From Lamellibrachia satsuma (Eukaryota > Annelida > Polychaeta > Sabellida > Siboglinidae): 64,000 nucleotides of DNA. The notes under the pieces are model-generated. The model worked only from the letters and a program-made list of their open reading frames with translations, ran no database searches and was not told the DNA's origin. The DNA lies in NCBI GenBank assembly GCA_033239005.1, contig BSQZ01000004.1, forward strand, positions 12,157,507-12,221,506, in the 5' to 3' direction. Made by a program: the position numbers and the translations under genes. Shown here one piece after another: positions 48,501-61,289 of the stretch (positions within the stretch are counted from its first letter, which is position 1; each line of letters begins with the position of its first letter).

Positions 48501-49089
48501 ATCGTTGAAGTTGAAGATGTCAACGATAATCGGCCAGAATTTCCCCTCTCTGATATGACCTTGTTCATTAAAGAAAACAGCCCCATTGGGTCAACTGTTG
48601 GCACTCTGGAGGCCACTGATGATGATGAAGGTGCAAATGCCAAGGTCGAATACAGTATCGCTGGTGGAGTAGATGCCAATTCATTTAGTCTTAGCTATAA
48701 ACCAAATGAACCAGCCACAATTACGTCATTGATAGAGTTGGATTATGAAGGCAGTCAGAAGGAATATCATATTATAATCCGTGCACGTTCCTTCCATCTT
48801 TTCTCCGACCTCAGGCTCACAATCAAAGTGCAAGACGTCAATGATAACAAACCACTACTTGAAAACTTTGTGATCATATTCAACAATTTCAAGAACCACT
48901 TCCCGACGGAACCTATTGGGAAGATTCCTGCATTTGATCCAGATGAACATGATGAGTTGATATATCGCATCATCGAAGGAAATCGGGCGAATATCCTTCG
49001 TCTTGATAAACGCAGTGGATATATTACACTGGATTCACGTCTGAACTCTGACGTTCCAACGAATGCGACACTACAAGTCAGCGTCTCTG
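45549..49089 (+). CDS. CELSR/Flamingo-type cadherin, giant first coding exon (partial gene)
   Basis: Planar-polarity adhesion GPCR of the Flamingo/CELSR family, of which only the first exon lies in the window. ATG 45549 is the first after an in-frame stop (45486) and has a purine at -3. Residues 1-30 include a signal peptide (CIVIIVVCLNFAAVF). Residues 31-244 form a family N-terminal region. RMKR (245-248) is a furin-type site. Nine cadherin repeats follow, with linker motifs DMNDHAPVF (about 355), DVNDNKPQF (463), DINDNAPKF (571), DINDNTPKF (676), the degenerate DTNTHYPEF (781), DVNDNAPKF (883), DVNDNRPEF (989) and DVNDNKPLL (1094). The ninth repeat (FVIIFNNF, IPAFDPDEHDELIY) is cut at residue 1180 by the GTAAGT donor at 49090. 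The order, the DTNTH linker and the single-exon ectodomain match CELSR. EGF, LamG, GAIN and 7TM exons lie beyond the window. Confidence 0.93.
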
Positions 49090-49139
49090 GTAAGTTTGCA
49101 TTATGTTCATGTTTATATCAACCCTCTCTTCAAGGCTTA

Positions 49140-49355
49140 TAGACTCGGTGTGTGCACACGTACTAAAGTGATGTAAGAGAAAGTAATAAAATATTTTGAA
49201 GAAAGAGAAAAGATGTTAGTGTGCATGTAGAACTGCAATTTAAGGAGAGGAAAAGTTAAGATCTTCTGTCTGAAAATTTCTAAACTTGGTGCTGTAGCTG
49301 CGTTGGCAGGCAGGTTATTCCAACAGGCTATTGTACGGGGTAAAAAGCTTATCAT
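49140..49355 (-). pseudogene. LINE C-terminal tail fragment in CELSR intron 1
   Basis: The minus strand reads FLPRTIACWNNLPANAATAP and then SLEIFRQKIL, the conserved end of CR1/L2/Jockey-type ORF2 proteins. It is 5'-truncated and lies 50 bp after the exon. Confidence 0.75.
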
Positions 49356-49359
49356 TTAT

Positions 49360-52300
49360 TAATTTTACAGCATACTGATTTTTTAGTATTTTTGATCGCC
49401 CTCATTGTGGTTGTTTACGGTGAATACTATACACAAAGGATTGTACATTCATTTGTGTAGGTTGTGTTTAATATTAAAATTATATGTACAGTAGTACGTT
49501 TGATAACATCTGGATGCTAATAATACTTGTACTTCTTTTCTACAAACGTACTGTGAATAGGCGAGTAGGTTTCACCAAGAATACTCTGGGTTCACTGCTC
49601 ACAGGTCACTGCTAAGATATTATACAAAGAAACCATTGAAGCCTCATAGTAGAAAGATTTGTTTGATTTGTTTTACATGGATACCATTGTTTCAACAAGT
49701 GACCAACTCATGACATCAATGACCTTACAGGCAGCTGTGTAATTGCCCCAGGGTCTCAATGTGACTGCTGGTAACCCCCAAGGTGGGTCCCCTTTGATGT
49801 TGGATCCCAGTGATGTAACAGTAGCCACTGTGATTGTGGTTGCATTGTCCAGTGTTGTTGTTATGGTGTTTTAGCCAAAGGCTGTTATCTGGAATAGAAG
49901 CCCAGTAAAATAAGCCATACTTCTGTCTATTGACAATTGTGTCTTCAAAGGATTGTGCATATATTCATCATCATTTCATTGAGCCATTCATGGCTAAAGC
50001 TGGGGGCTTAGTTGTATCAATGCTGCTTGTGAATGCAGAAGTAGACTGGTGCAGACAGAATTAATCTACATATTTTCACCACCAAGCTTGGGTCTCAGTG
50101 GGAATGCTGTGTGAATCAAGAGTAGGTGTGAACAGATGTAGTTCAAACCCAATGAAGGCATTTCCATACTAGTGTCTAGTACTAAATCCATCTATTCAAA
50201 TTTGCTTTTCATCAACTCTCTCGCCTCAAGGTAGCATCTTGGCCCATTCTGTGGATATGACAAGCGTGTTTGATTTCCTTTTTGCATGCAGATATAATTA
50301 AATATCAAATGTTACATAACCGAGTAAGCCTGCAGACAATAGATGCACCAAATACAATGGTTATACTTATAGTACTTAGCAAATACTATCACTTCTGAGC
50401 ACATGTATTATGTATATTTTATTAGGTCGCAAATATTTTCAGATGCCAAGAGTATTATTTGCTGCTGCTGGACAGTGACACTGGACAGTGACATACCAAT
50501 ACATATGGCCTAATGAACATTTTATTGGCTTCGGCTAGTGACAATTCCTTGAGGGCACCTGTTATTATTGGCAAGATGGATGTCTAATTGCCTTTTATGT
50601 CAGTAATGAACTCTTTTGTATAATTTAGATGCTCTATTACCTGTGCAAATCCAACCTGTCATTTTAATTACCTCATTTGCCTTCATTAGTGTTTTATAAC
50701 AATGATTCCTTGCACTATGGGGATTCTGATGGAAAGCAGTCCTGACATCTTAAGACATCTTGTATGGTTTTAGGCTCAGAACTTTGGGTAATGGGTTATT
50801 AAAAATTTATTATGTTAATTAATATAATTATTATTATTCTGAATATTAAAAAAAATTAATCCTTCCTTTTTATATTTATAGCAGTGTATGTGGGCCTTAG
50901 GTAATGTGCTCATTTTCTGTGCACCTGTTCAGTTCTGATTTGTATTTCCAAACAAGTACCACTGTCATATACTTACAAACAAAAAAGTCTTGCATGGATG
51001 TCTAATTTTAGCAGGTGCTTTTACAGTTTTACTGGCCAACAGAGTCTGGTGTTATGGCTTCTTCCTTTTGCCAGTTTGACCATCTCTGAATGGCTGTGCC
51101 AGTAAGTGTCAGTGCCAACCACCAGTAATGTCTGGTAATTGATTTCAATTAGGTAGTAAGTGTGTGTAACACATTAAGGCACTTTGTTGGGGTTTCTTGT
51201 TGATTACATGTACAATACACCTGCCAAATGTTGACATGTTTAAATTGCAGTTGGCAATCAATACAGACCTTTACTTAATGACAGTCTACCTCCGGGATAG
51301 TACTTTTGAACATGTTTGACATATTTGTGTAATGTTGACATCTGAAATACACACAGGTCTATGTAATTGTGCAAAATAAAATGTGAATTAGTTTATTACT
51401 GAATATTGTGCATCGTATTTCTTAAAAAAATATCTACTGCAATTTGTAACATTTAATGCTATGCATATCATGTAATTATAAGTACTACTGAGTAATAACG
51501 GAAAGCTTTATTCATGACATAATACACACTAGTGCAGTTAAACTGACAGTGACATTGTTGATGGGTTTTGGGAATTAGCAAAAATGCACACAGGGAACAT
51601 AAATTATTTCGCATGTCCATACATTGTACGAGTTCCTCTGGTGATTAAGCTTTAAATCAGCCTGTCCTGGCTGAGCATTGTCACTAACTGAACCACCATG
51701 AATCACTCTGTCTCTGGGGATGTCTGTTTTATTGATTCCTGCTACAGTATGACTGTACTAGAGCATCTTTCTCCTGTACTAGAAAGAAATTGCATTCTAT
51801 ATTTAGCCAAATTAGTAAGACTGGTTTTTGTAGCACAGGACGTGTTATTCGTATGGATTTGGGATGAAGTTATGCTACAGCCGCCCCGCCCCATCTTATC
51901 ATCACCATAGCATTATCTTATTTCAGCTTATGGTTTAATAGTTTTACTGGATTTGATGAAGTTTCCTAGATATGAGCATCCCTCTAGTAATCATCAGTAT
52001 GTATAGTTGTCACTATTCTACTTCCACATTTAGTCTTTTAAACATTAGCAAACTTTCATGTTCAATGTATCAGGCTACAACGATTATCTGTGTAATTACA
52101 TTTACCTGTCTTTAAGAAGACATTGCTTGACAGAATTCTAAGTACAGGTAAATGTCCTCTGCAAAAGATTGGGGAGATGTGTATAAGTTTGCTAAGACCT
52201 AATGCGTTAAACCAGTTAAACACACTAAGTGCATTGAACCAAAGCAGCTTGTAAACATAGTTACCCCATGATTCAGCCAGATCGGTTCACTGGGAGACCA

Positions 52301-53480
52301 GACACCCTTTTGAAAAGGGTAGATAGGATAAATTGTTATTTTGCAGAGGGGCATTAAATAGGGTATAATAAACCCTACCCAGTGTGGAGAGCCTGGAAGG
52401 AAATTTGTTAGGCATGCCGTACTGAACTGAAATTTTAAGTGTTCGTTTACACATCAGAGTTTGTTGATGATATATCTGCCAACTGCCATGTGCAAATTGC
52501 TGTTTCTAAACCTAAGTCATTAATATTGCATATTTATACTGTCCTTTTAGACCGTTCATGTCTATGATTTAACCCTAAACCCACTTGTAAACCCTATCAT
52601 GCTTCTGTATATCTTCTTATCTCTCTATAATTATATAGTACACATACTGTAGCTAGACTGTGTTGTATACATTGGTGCTGGCTTTTCCTAGTTGATATCA
52701 GAAAGCCATCAAATGTACAAGCAAAATAGATCTACATATGATTACAGAGGGAAAATGGAACTCAAACACACATGTGCAATGCAGCAGAATCAAATGTTCT
52801 GACTTTATTGTGTTTTAATTTCAGGTTCAGGTAAAAAATGTAGGGGAATCATCACAGGGTAAACAGTCTTAAATGCCCTTGGGAGCAATGATAGCTTCAG
52901 TGTGAGTTTAACCCCAGGGTAGATTCAATTGCCTTTACATACTGGTCAGTAAATTATTGAAAGCAAACAGATTGCAAAGACTAGAAGGCTTATATAGTAA
53001 TGTCTTTGTTGTCGTAGACCAGAGTATCTGTGTGGTACAATGCAGGAGAAGTTTAAATGTCCCAATTAGCAGTTCTGCTAGAATTACACATTTGAATGTC
53101 TAGTAATTAACTCTAATTACAGTGCTGCTGGCCTCTTTAGTCCATTTAATTGTGGCTGGTTGGTAGACTTTCCCTAGTGGTTTCCTCAGTCAAGATACTA
53201 TCTGTCTTGCTGAATATGTCCTACTAATTTGGAAGTGACTGAAAGCCTCTTAACACGGAAGTCTTAAAGATATCAGGGCAGATATGACACTTTGTGAGTC
53301 CAAGTTGTTGGCAGATTTATGGGGGGGGGCTTGGTGATAGTTGTGTATTATTGTAGGGAAGCCAGGTAAAATGGCAATGCTATAAATGGCAAGTAACTGT
53401 GGCAAGGGCCTTGGCCAGGGGTTTAAATGGGTGTAAATAATTACATGAAGCACCCACATGAACAAACTGAACAGCTAATG
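49360..53480 (+). other. CELSR intron 1, proximal 4 kb, nothing recognised
   Basis: AT-rich, without arrays or exon signatures. The 70-codon ORF at 51698-51910 and the rest lack motifs. I looked for the continuation of cadherin repeat 9 and did not find it. Confidence 0.55.
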
Positions 53481-54552
53481 TAGTGTTCTGCCCAGGTTTT
53501 CAAAAGGACAGGGTGCCATTTTAGAAAAAGGGCACATAGAGCATAGTGAGCAATGGTTAAAAAGGCACTTGTGACGCGCGACTAAATAGTTAACATGACA
53601 CACCAGGCATTGCACAATTTAGTTTATTGCAAAACACATGACAATGAATGTGAGGCACATACTACACAGGGACACCAAACCCAAGCCGATACTTGCGCTC
53701 TTTTGCCAGGCTTTGGTTGCTGCTGGCAGACACTCATCAACCATAGCATCACTGCAGTTCATCTTGATGCAGTGTCTACGTCTTCAGTTGATTGCGGTGC
53801 TTCAGTAATGATATCGGTAGGAAATATGTACAAAAACTCAGTCAAAGTGAAAACATGGTGGGCGATAATAGATAATAAATCTATGTTAAAATACATGTGA
53901 GCCCGCATTCTAGAGAAGTGGTTAATGACTAGTGGTACCACTAACAACTTACGAAATCCATCAAGCATAACATATATCACAATAGTGTAAATAGCTCGGC
54001 CCACCAGGGTTGGCTGCACTTATTTGTTCAGTTAAATCGTCATCGTTATATAAGCCTAATTCCCTAAGCCAAGGCTAAGCCTAAGCAGAGCAACCGTTTG
54101 AATCTGTGTGAATTTCCATGCATTAACATTAATTTTACCAAACTTACCTCTGCACGCCAGCTAAACGACTAAAACGAGCGAATATCGAAGTTATGGATTG
54201 CTGCTGCTTTGCTACTAAGTAAAATTTCTTTTTCATTTGCTCCGTTCGAGGCATTGCGAAAATGGAAATTTTTTCAAAAGTTGCTGTAATCTACATGCTG
54301 ATTGGTTGTAAGTTTACAGTGATGAGGAAGCGGCTGTTGAGCCTGAGGCTGCCGTGTGAAAGAAAATGTATCGCAGTGCCAAAATATTTGGACATCACAA
54401 AATAAATAGCAGGGCGTCAGGAAAAAAATAAAAAATTTAACAGGATGTCATGTAAAAAAGGCACATCATTCATTTTGGTACTGAAAAATGCAGGGTGTTA
54501 CCAGAAAAGTCAGGGTGCAACGCCCTGCAAATTCGACCTAGGCAGAACACTA
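53481..54552. mobile_element. 1.07-kb hAT-like non-autonomous element
   Basis: The ends TAGTGTTCTGCCCAGG (53481-53496) and CCTAGGCAGAACACTA (54537-54552) are inverted with one mismatch. TAATGTA lies at both borders (53477-53483 and 54553-54559), although the exact duplication length is ambiguous. Inside both ends are CAGGGTG/GGGCGTTGCACCCTG-type subterminal blocks. There is no transposase. Confidence 0.78.
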
Positions 54553-55455
54553 TAATGTAAATAATAACAAATTATGTGTAACTATATTAAACAAATTCAA
54601 GCATCAATTATATAATTTAAAACAAACAGCTAATTTCAAAATTAAATTAAAAACCATCCTTCGTTAAACTTTCTTACAGTGGTAATAATTATACGAAAGG
54701 CAACAGGTACTTAGTACTTAGACATAGTGAATGGCTTGCCATTTAAATGAGAAATTACATATTTATATGTGTATCACATTAAACTACATCATTGAAAAAA
54801 TTATGGAATAATCGCAAAATAATTAGAATATAAAATGAGAGTGAAAATTATAAAGTTAACTTATCAGCACATTCTTGGTAGGTTACCATTTTGTTTACGT
54901 AGAACCATCATAAATGTCCTCTTTGTAGCTGTACTCAGCATAGTGGACAGAGCTAACAAATTCTATTGTTGGGTGTGGAACACACTTCCAAAGTTCATGT
55001 TATGATAAATGACATTGGCATTATTGTTTAAAATCAGAAAACTAAATTATTTGTCAGTCTGAATTTCTGCTAGAGACTTCCACCCCTCAAGGGAAACGCC
55101 CCCCCCCCTCCCGGATGCCACATAACACAAAGGAGACAAAGAGAATGTTCCAGTGCCTAATTCAGGTGTGTTACTGGACACCTGTCTGAAGTTGTGTATG
55201 GAACAAACATTGGGACCAGACTGGCAAACAGATCTGCTCATCTGTTGCCCAAGATTAACTCTTGTCAGTATGAGACAGGGATTAAGACACTAATACCAAA
55301 CACACATCTAGGTCTTTCACAATTAAATTGCTCAAACAGATTAGTGTCACAAGATGCTTTAATAAGCCTGATTGTGTTCATAATTTTTATCATCTTTATA
55401 ATAATAATAATGTTTTTATTTCAAGCAAAAGCCCATATGTATACATACAAGTAAT
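54553..55455 (+). other. CELSR intron 1, nothing recognised
   Basis: AT-rich, with a C9 run near 55101. No exon or repeat family recognised. Confidence 0.5.
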
Positions 55456-55457
55456 AT

Positions 55458-55510
<53 letters not shown>

Positions 55511-55565
55511 TTGAACATTAAAAGTCCATGTAAGAATAAATATATATATATATATATATATATAA
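55458..55565. repeat. Interrupted (AT)n/(CA)n microsatellite
   Basis: A TA run (55458-55498), then a short CA run, a unique spacer and a second TA run (55540-55565). Confidence 0.93.
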
Positions 55566-58500
55566 AAGTACACGTAAAACAAGTTAGAATAAAAAATATA
55601 TAATATATATTTGTGTGTACATTTATATATGTTATGTATAAAAGTGCACACATCATGTATTAAAAGTATACAATTAATCAATCCAATGTTAAATCATTGG
55701 ACTTCGATAATAAATAAGTTTATATTCACATGCACACACATGGGAATTATTAGAAATAATTTTGTCTTTTTATGTTAGTTTCTTCTTTGAAGCTTTATAT
55801 AATATATGCGAGCATTAATGTATCAAATATTCTATATCAGTGGCAGTTTTTTCCTGTCTTGAGTACAGGCAGTTTAGGAAAAACAATTATTTAAGATAGT
55901 GCCACTATCGTTCAAGTTAGGCCTGCTTTTTAAGTTACCATTCTGTTTGATTTTCATTGAAAAATCTGTGATTGTTGCTAATCTAAGACACTGTCAATGC
56001 ATTCACAATTACAGAGATATGTGTAGCTAGTCACTGGATCATTTCTGTAATTTTGGCAATGCCTGTTAGCGTTCATATTTTTTCTAGCAGATCTGGTATG
56101 TCCCAAATGACAAGAATTGTGGGCAGTCAACAGTTAGCATAGCGACCTATGACAGGACTGCATTATGTCACCAATTTGCTGAGGCAGGTCTGATTTACAC
56201 AGTTCAAATGTCTTTTGTTGGGACTTCCACCAAAGGCTTCAGTGGTGAAGTCTATCCCTATCAATCAACTTATTGTCATTCAGTCCCTGACCTGCTGGCT
56301 GTTCCATTCTCCCCCCTGCAGCTAGTAATGTGCCTGCTTCATGAGTGAATTGGTACGCAATAGTCAGTCTGTTGCTAACCTCACTGAACATAGATAATAT
56401 AACATATATAGGTTAAACCTGTTTAGTAAATTTCTACAAATAAATTATTGTTAAACCTATATATTTATTAGTCATGGTCTTCAGTATTTTATTTTAATTC
56501 TTAATGGCTCTATTAGTCCATATTTTTAGTCTTTATTTTAGTGTTAAGTCACATGTAAACATTCCTGAACAGAGTCTTACCCTGGATATAAGTGTACAAT
56601 TAAATAAAGTTGATTATTATTATCTATGTTCAAATGAATTATTTAGCTGTCAGAACAGCATAACACAAAGACTTCCATATGTGTATCATTATGCGACAGC
56701 CAGAATTCAGTGAAAGCAGGTGGATAGATTGTTGAAATTAATTAATATTTTCTCATCGAGGTGAAGAATAACAGCATAGACAGAAATGCTTGGAATGACT
56801 CTAGTGCCAATACAGTGTATATTGCCACTCATAGCCAGTGATCTCTGACTCTTGGTTGTGAGGTCTTCCTGTCAGCTTGATTGCAACTACAGGGATAAGA
56901 CCACAGTTGACCTTCCTGTTTATTGTTTCACACAAATGTAGGGCGTATTAAATTATGATTTGTGAATTTAAACAATTCATAAAGTGTGACATGAGTGCAA
57001 TTGAGCATATTCACAAGTTTCTTTGTAGAAGCTATTGGCTGTGAAATAGTGCATTTTTTGAGAGTTCTGCTATGGGCCATGTGGGCACATGAATACATGG
57101 CTGTTTTTGTTAAAATTGATGGGCATCGCATGTCAGGGCATTTTAAAAGAGCTGGAGGTAGGTGATTGTGACAAAACTTGGTCAGCATGTCAATGAGATG
57201 ATGGCAGTTGCTGTGAAAAATTTTCTGAATTTTTGATGGTCACGGTTTATTATAATCAGACAAAACGTTAACACGGCCACCAATGCAATTCTCTACTGTG
57301 GTCTGCACCTTACACTGGCACTGTCCAATTAAACCCCACTGTAGGGTGAAGGAAATGCCCTGATGGTGGTGGGGTATGCTTCTGTAAGAGAAATGAAGTG
57401 TGAAAACAATGTTGTACTGAAGTCAAGGAACAGTAAATATCAATTTAAACTGGGCAGTTTGACAAAGGATCCTTTGGTGTGGTCGTCCCCCTGGGCACCA
57501 CTGATGGGCTAAAGAGGTCCTAAGGAGATTCCTAATGGCTTTTTGAAAGGGTTGGTGGCCACCACTGAATGCTTCTTATCAAGATAGTTAGGAAAGGATG
57601 ATCAATCTTGTGAGATAGGATCAAGAACTATTTGTCTGGGTATATTGTTGGTGGCACATTTTGTCTGAGTAAATTTGTAAGTACTAGGTAGATTCTAAAC
57701 TTCTTAGGTATGTCATAACAGAACTGTCATACTTACCTGATATCTAAATTACTGAGTTTAACAGTACAAAGTTGCATTGTTTTTATCATGAAATAAAGTT
57801 ATTTCATATAATCTACATCTATTTTTTTATTCTAGATTGAATAAAAAACACAGATAATAATCAACAGAAAATCATAGCAGGACATTTATCAAAAGTCTCT
57901 TTAAATATTCTTTTATGTAGTTTTAATATGCAAAGGATAACATGTATACCACTCAATGAAAGTGCAGTGATTTTATTTATGTGTGTACATTATGTACATG
58001 GCCTACCTAATGTTGATCTAAAATATCTAAGTTTCATTTTAAAATATTAAAATGCATTTGGACATTAACTGTGAACAAATACAGACAGAAGTAAATGTTA
58101 TGTAGAAGCTCTTACTCCACAACAGCTATTGTCTTGCTCCCTGACAATCAGCAGTTGGTTATGTCACTGAATAAAACCTCACATAACCACATGGTGGTCT
58201 GATGCTGGTAGCTGGTAATGAATTCATTATTAGAGACTCTGTGTATCAATGCAAAGGTTTGGGCATGGCTTTTTAACATTCCAGTGTTTCAGAAAAAAAA
58301 CTTGAAATGCAAAGCAGTTATCAGCAGCTAAGCAACAATAATTGCCTAATGTTTTCCAGACATTCCAAAGAGTGTACTAAACATTCATATATTAATTAAT
58401 TCTAAATGACAATTGCATGACATCTTTATTTGCCCAATGTGGAAGTTATTTGTAATATCTCAACAAATTAGTTTTTGTTCCCATCTTTACATTACATGTC

Positions 58501-58979
58501 TGCTGTATATAAATATAAATGCAGAAAATATAAGCAGTTTCTGAAAATGTTTGTTTAAAAGTTCATTAGAATCATGCAAAGTATAGTCTCCAACTTCATT
58601 GCTGCCAGCCAAATACTTGTGGTGCTGCTGGGTTGGGATATCAATATTGATGGCAGCAGATGGGAACATGTATCCAGTCTTCCCTTCCATGGCTGCCTCC
58701 ATATTCCTTCTACACTAGGCAACCTTCTATAATTACTGTTGATGTCTGACACTTCTCAGCTGTTTCCCTCATCCCCAGAGATTTAAAGTAATCAGCAGGA
58801 TTGAAGGAGCATTTTCTTTGGCATTTGTCAGTTTCTTGGATGATTCACTATCTGTTGAGATCTCAGTTTGGGTAGGCAGGATTAAGTGAAATCCCTCCAT
58901 AATCAAGAGTACATACCATTTTTTCCAGCAATCTTGGTCAGATTGTAGCATGTGAAATGAAGATGGTACCTGGTATATT
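55566..58979 (+). other. CELSR intron 1, nothing recognised
   Basis: About 3.4 kb of AT-rich intron. Short ORFs on either strand (for example 56504-56713 and 56928-57188) carry no recognisable domain. Confidence 0.5.
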
Positions 58980-59300
58980 GGGCTCGGTGGCATAGTGGTT
59001 AGAACATTGGGCTCTCAATCGAGACAACCCGGGTTCAAACCCTCTTGCTGCTGTTTGGAAGCTTTGGCAATTTCTTTCAGTCCACATTGCCTCAATTCTT
59101 GAGAATGTGCTTTTACTCTTGTTATGACACCAAAGCCTTCCTAGTGACCACATGGTGCCATATGTGGCTGGTGAAGACTGGTACCTTGGCGGATGTGAAC
59201 AGTTTTGTACCGGTGCCCAGGTGGGCACAAATTGCACAGTTGTGCCCCCAACTTGGGTGAAATTAGGGTAGCTGCCTCTGCCAATCCTTGTAGCCTACAC
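58980..59300 (+). mobile_element. tRNA-derived SINE
   Basis: The head resembles a tRNA: box A TGGCATAGTGG (58988-58998) and box B GGTTCAAACCC (59032-59042), with correct spacing for an internal Pol III promoter. The acceptor stem does not close and a long non-tRNA body follows, so it is a SINE rather than a tRNA gene. The 3' end is estimated and I could not define target duplications. Confidence 0.8.
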
Positions 59301-60690
59301 ATTTGTGTAGTATATTTGCTCACAACGTGTCTTTGTTGTCAGTGTTTACTTAGTAACTTGTGATGCCTATGGTAGTCAAAGTTGATATTTCAGCTTTACC
59401 TATCATGCATGTTGCTATGTCTGAAGTTCCATCTAGGTATTCTGTGTACTGACTTATAACTTATATTGTTCTGGAATCTGTAGTGATGTGTGCATGTGCA
59501 TGCATGCGTGCATGTGTGTGCGCAGGATTTTTTAAGGCCTTTCCCATTGGCAATTTGCCCATGTAAAAACCTTCCATGCCCATGTGAAATTAAATAAAAA
59601 AAGTAATTATTTAAAAATATTGTGTTGTGTATATATGCACGGTAATGCACCTGATGAAAGTCAAAACATGTTTGCCCATGGTCATGGGAAATGTTGCACT
59701 GCCTGTGTGAACTGAACCTTAAACAACCCTGCATGCGTGTGTGTGTGTGTTCATGTGTGTTCATGTGTGTTCATGTCCTTGAACATTCCTCTATGTTCCA
59801 TTTGTGAAGGAAGTAAATTTTATTCACACAAAGTGTGTCAGGAGAAATTAAAGTGACTTGACTTGTACAAATGTACTGTAATTGCATGTTGGTGCATGAT
59901 AACAAAATCAGTACATAGTATGCCTGAATATTTAGCATATCAGTATTGCTCAACAGGTTACTTGAAAACAAAATATGTCAAGAATATATTTTCCATTTTC
60001 TTAGCAAATGATTTAAAATCACCTTTGTTTTAGATTTTGTGATAGAGAAGTTCATAATTTAATAACATTCTGATAACATTTGTAAAAACCAGCATTGTTG
60101 AGACAGATGTTACAGTAGGTCACAAATAACCAACTACAGACTGGACAGTAACAATTTGTGTCCCTGCAGAGTTTGCTATCTGTGGCTTCTTTGTGCCATT
60201 TTGTTAGATTGATATCTCCAACTTCTGTGTTCATCAGCCCTGAAAATTTCCATGCCTTATTATCAAAGGACATATTTCTGGCTGACAAAGTGCCCATTGT
60301 TTATAAAGAAAGCTCATGTTACAGGTTCACCATCCTGGTTTTATTATTATTTTTTTAAATGTATGCAAGCTTGCCTATCAAATTTCATTTGTCATGTTGA
60401 TTCTGTTTATCATTGTATGTACTGATAAGCCAGGACCAAAGTCTGAAATATTAGTATAACTCGTTGGGTTTGCTTGTAAAATGTGGGCTGTATAATTAAA
60501 TGGCATGGATGCATGATCCCAGCTGTAGAGAACCAGTCATGGGAAATGAAACTACAGAAATAATCACGGGGAAAGATGATATTCTACTTTTGTGTTGTGA
60601 ATTTTCTTGAGTCTTGTGACTATTTTCATGTACTTGATAATGTATTTGTGTGACTTTCTACAGTGTGTCTAGAAATACACAGTAAATGCA
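59301..60690 (+). other. CELSR intron 1, nothing recognised
   Basis: It includes short GT/GCATGCG simple runs near 59485-59520 and 59735-59775. No exon seen. Confidence 0.5.
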
Positions 60691-61000
60691 TAGTGTGTGA
60701 ATCCTATAGGTAGAAATACAGAGTAGATACACAGAGTGTGAATCATATAGGTAGAAATACAGAGTAGATGCACAGAGTGTGAATCATATAGGTAGAAATA
60801 CAGAGTAGATGAACTGAGTGTGAATCATATAGGTAGAAATACAGAGTAGATGCACAGTATGTGAATCCCATAGGTAGAAATACAGAGTAGATGCACAGAG
60901 TATGAATCATATAGGTAGAAATACAGAGTAGATGCACAGAGTATGAATCATATAGGTAGAAATACAGAGTATATGCACTTAATGAATCCTATAGGTAGAA
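60690..61000. repeat. 41-bp minisatellite, about 8 copies
   Basis: AATCATATAGGTAGAAATAC recurs at 60741 and 60782 and onward at 41 bp. Confidence 0.94.
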
Positions 61001-61204
61001 ACATAGAAGTCAAGACAAGTTGGATACTTCTGTAACTACAATATTTCCTGGCCACTGTAGATGTCAGTAAAGGTTGGATTAGTTATGAAGTTATCATACT
61101 CTAATGTGTGTAACTTGGGTGGGTGGGGTAGGAAGTAGGCTGTTTGGGGTGGATTAAAATATTTTAAGAAGACATAATTTTGTGGTGCGTACAGTTTGAA
61201 ATTA

Positions 61205-61285
61205 CTAGATGTGAATAGTGTGCTCAGATGTGAATAGTGTGCTCAGATGTGAATAGTGTGCTCAGATGTGAATAGTGTGCTCAGA
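61205..61285. repeat. 19-bp minisatellite, 4 copies
   Basis: GATGTGAATAGTGTGCTCA repeats from 61208 with a 19-bp period. Confidence 0.94.
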
Positions 61286-61289
61286 GGTG

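Noticed and set aside
58980..59052. Functional tRNA gene
   Set aside because: Boxes A and B are present but the acceptor stem does not close and the anticodon arm is poor. The SINE interpretation is better.
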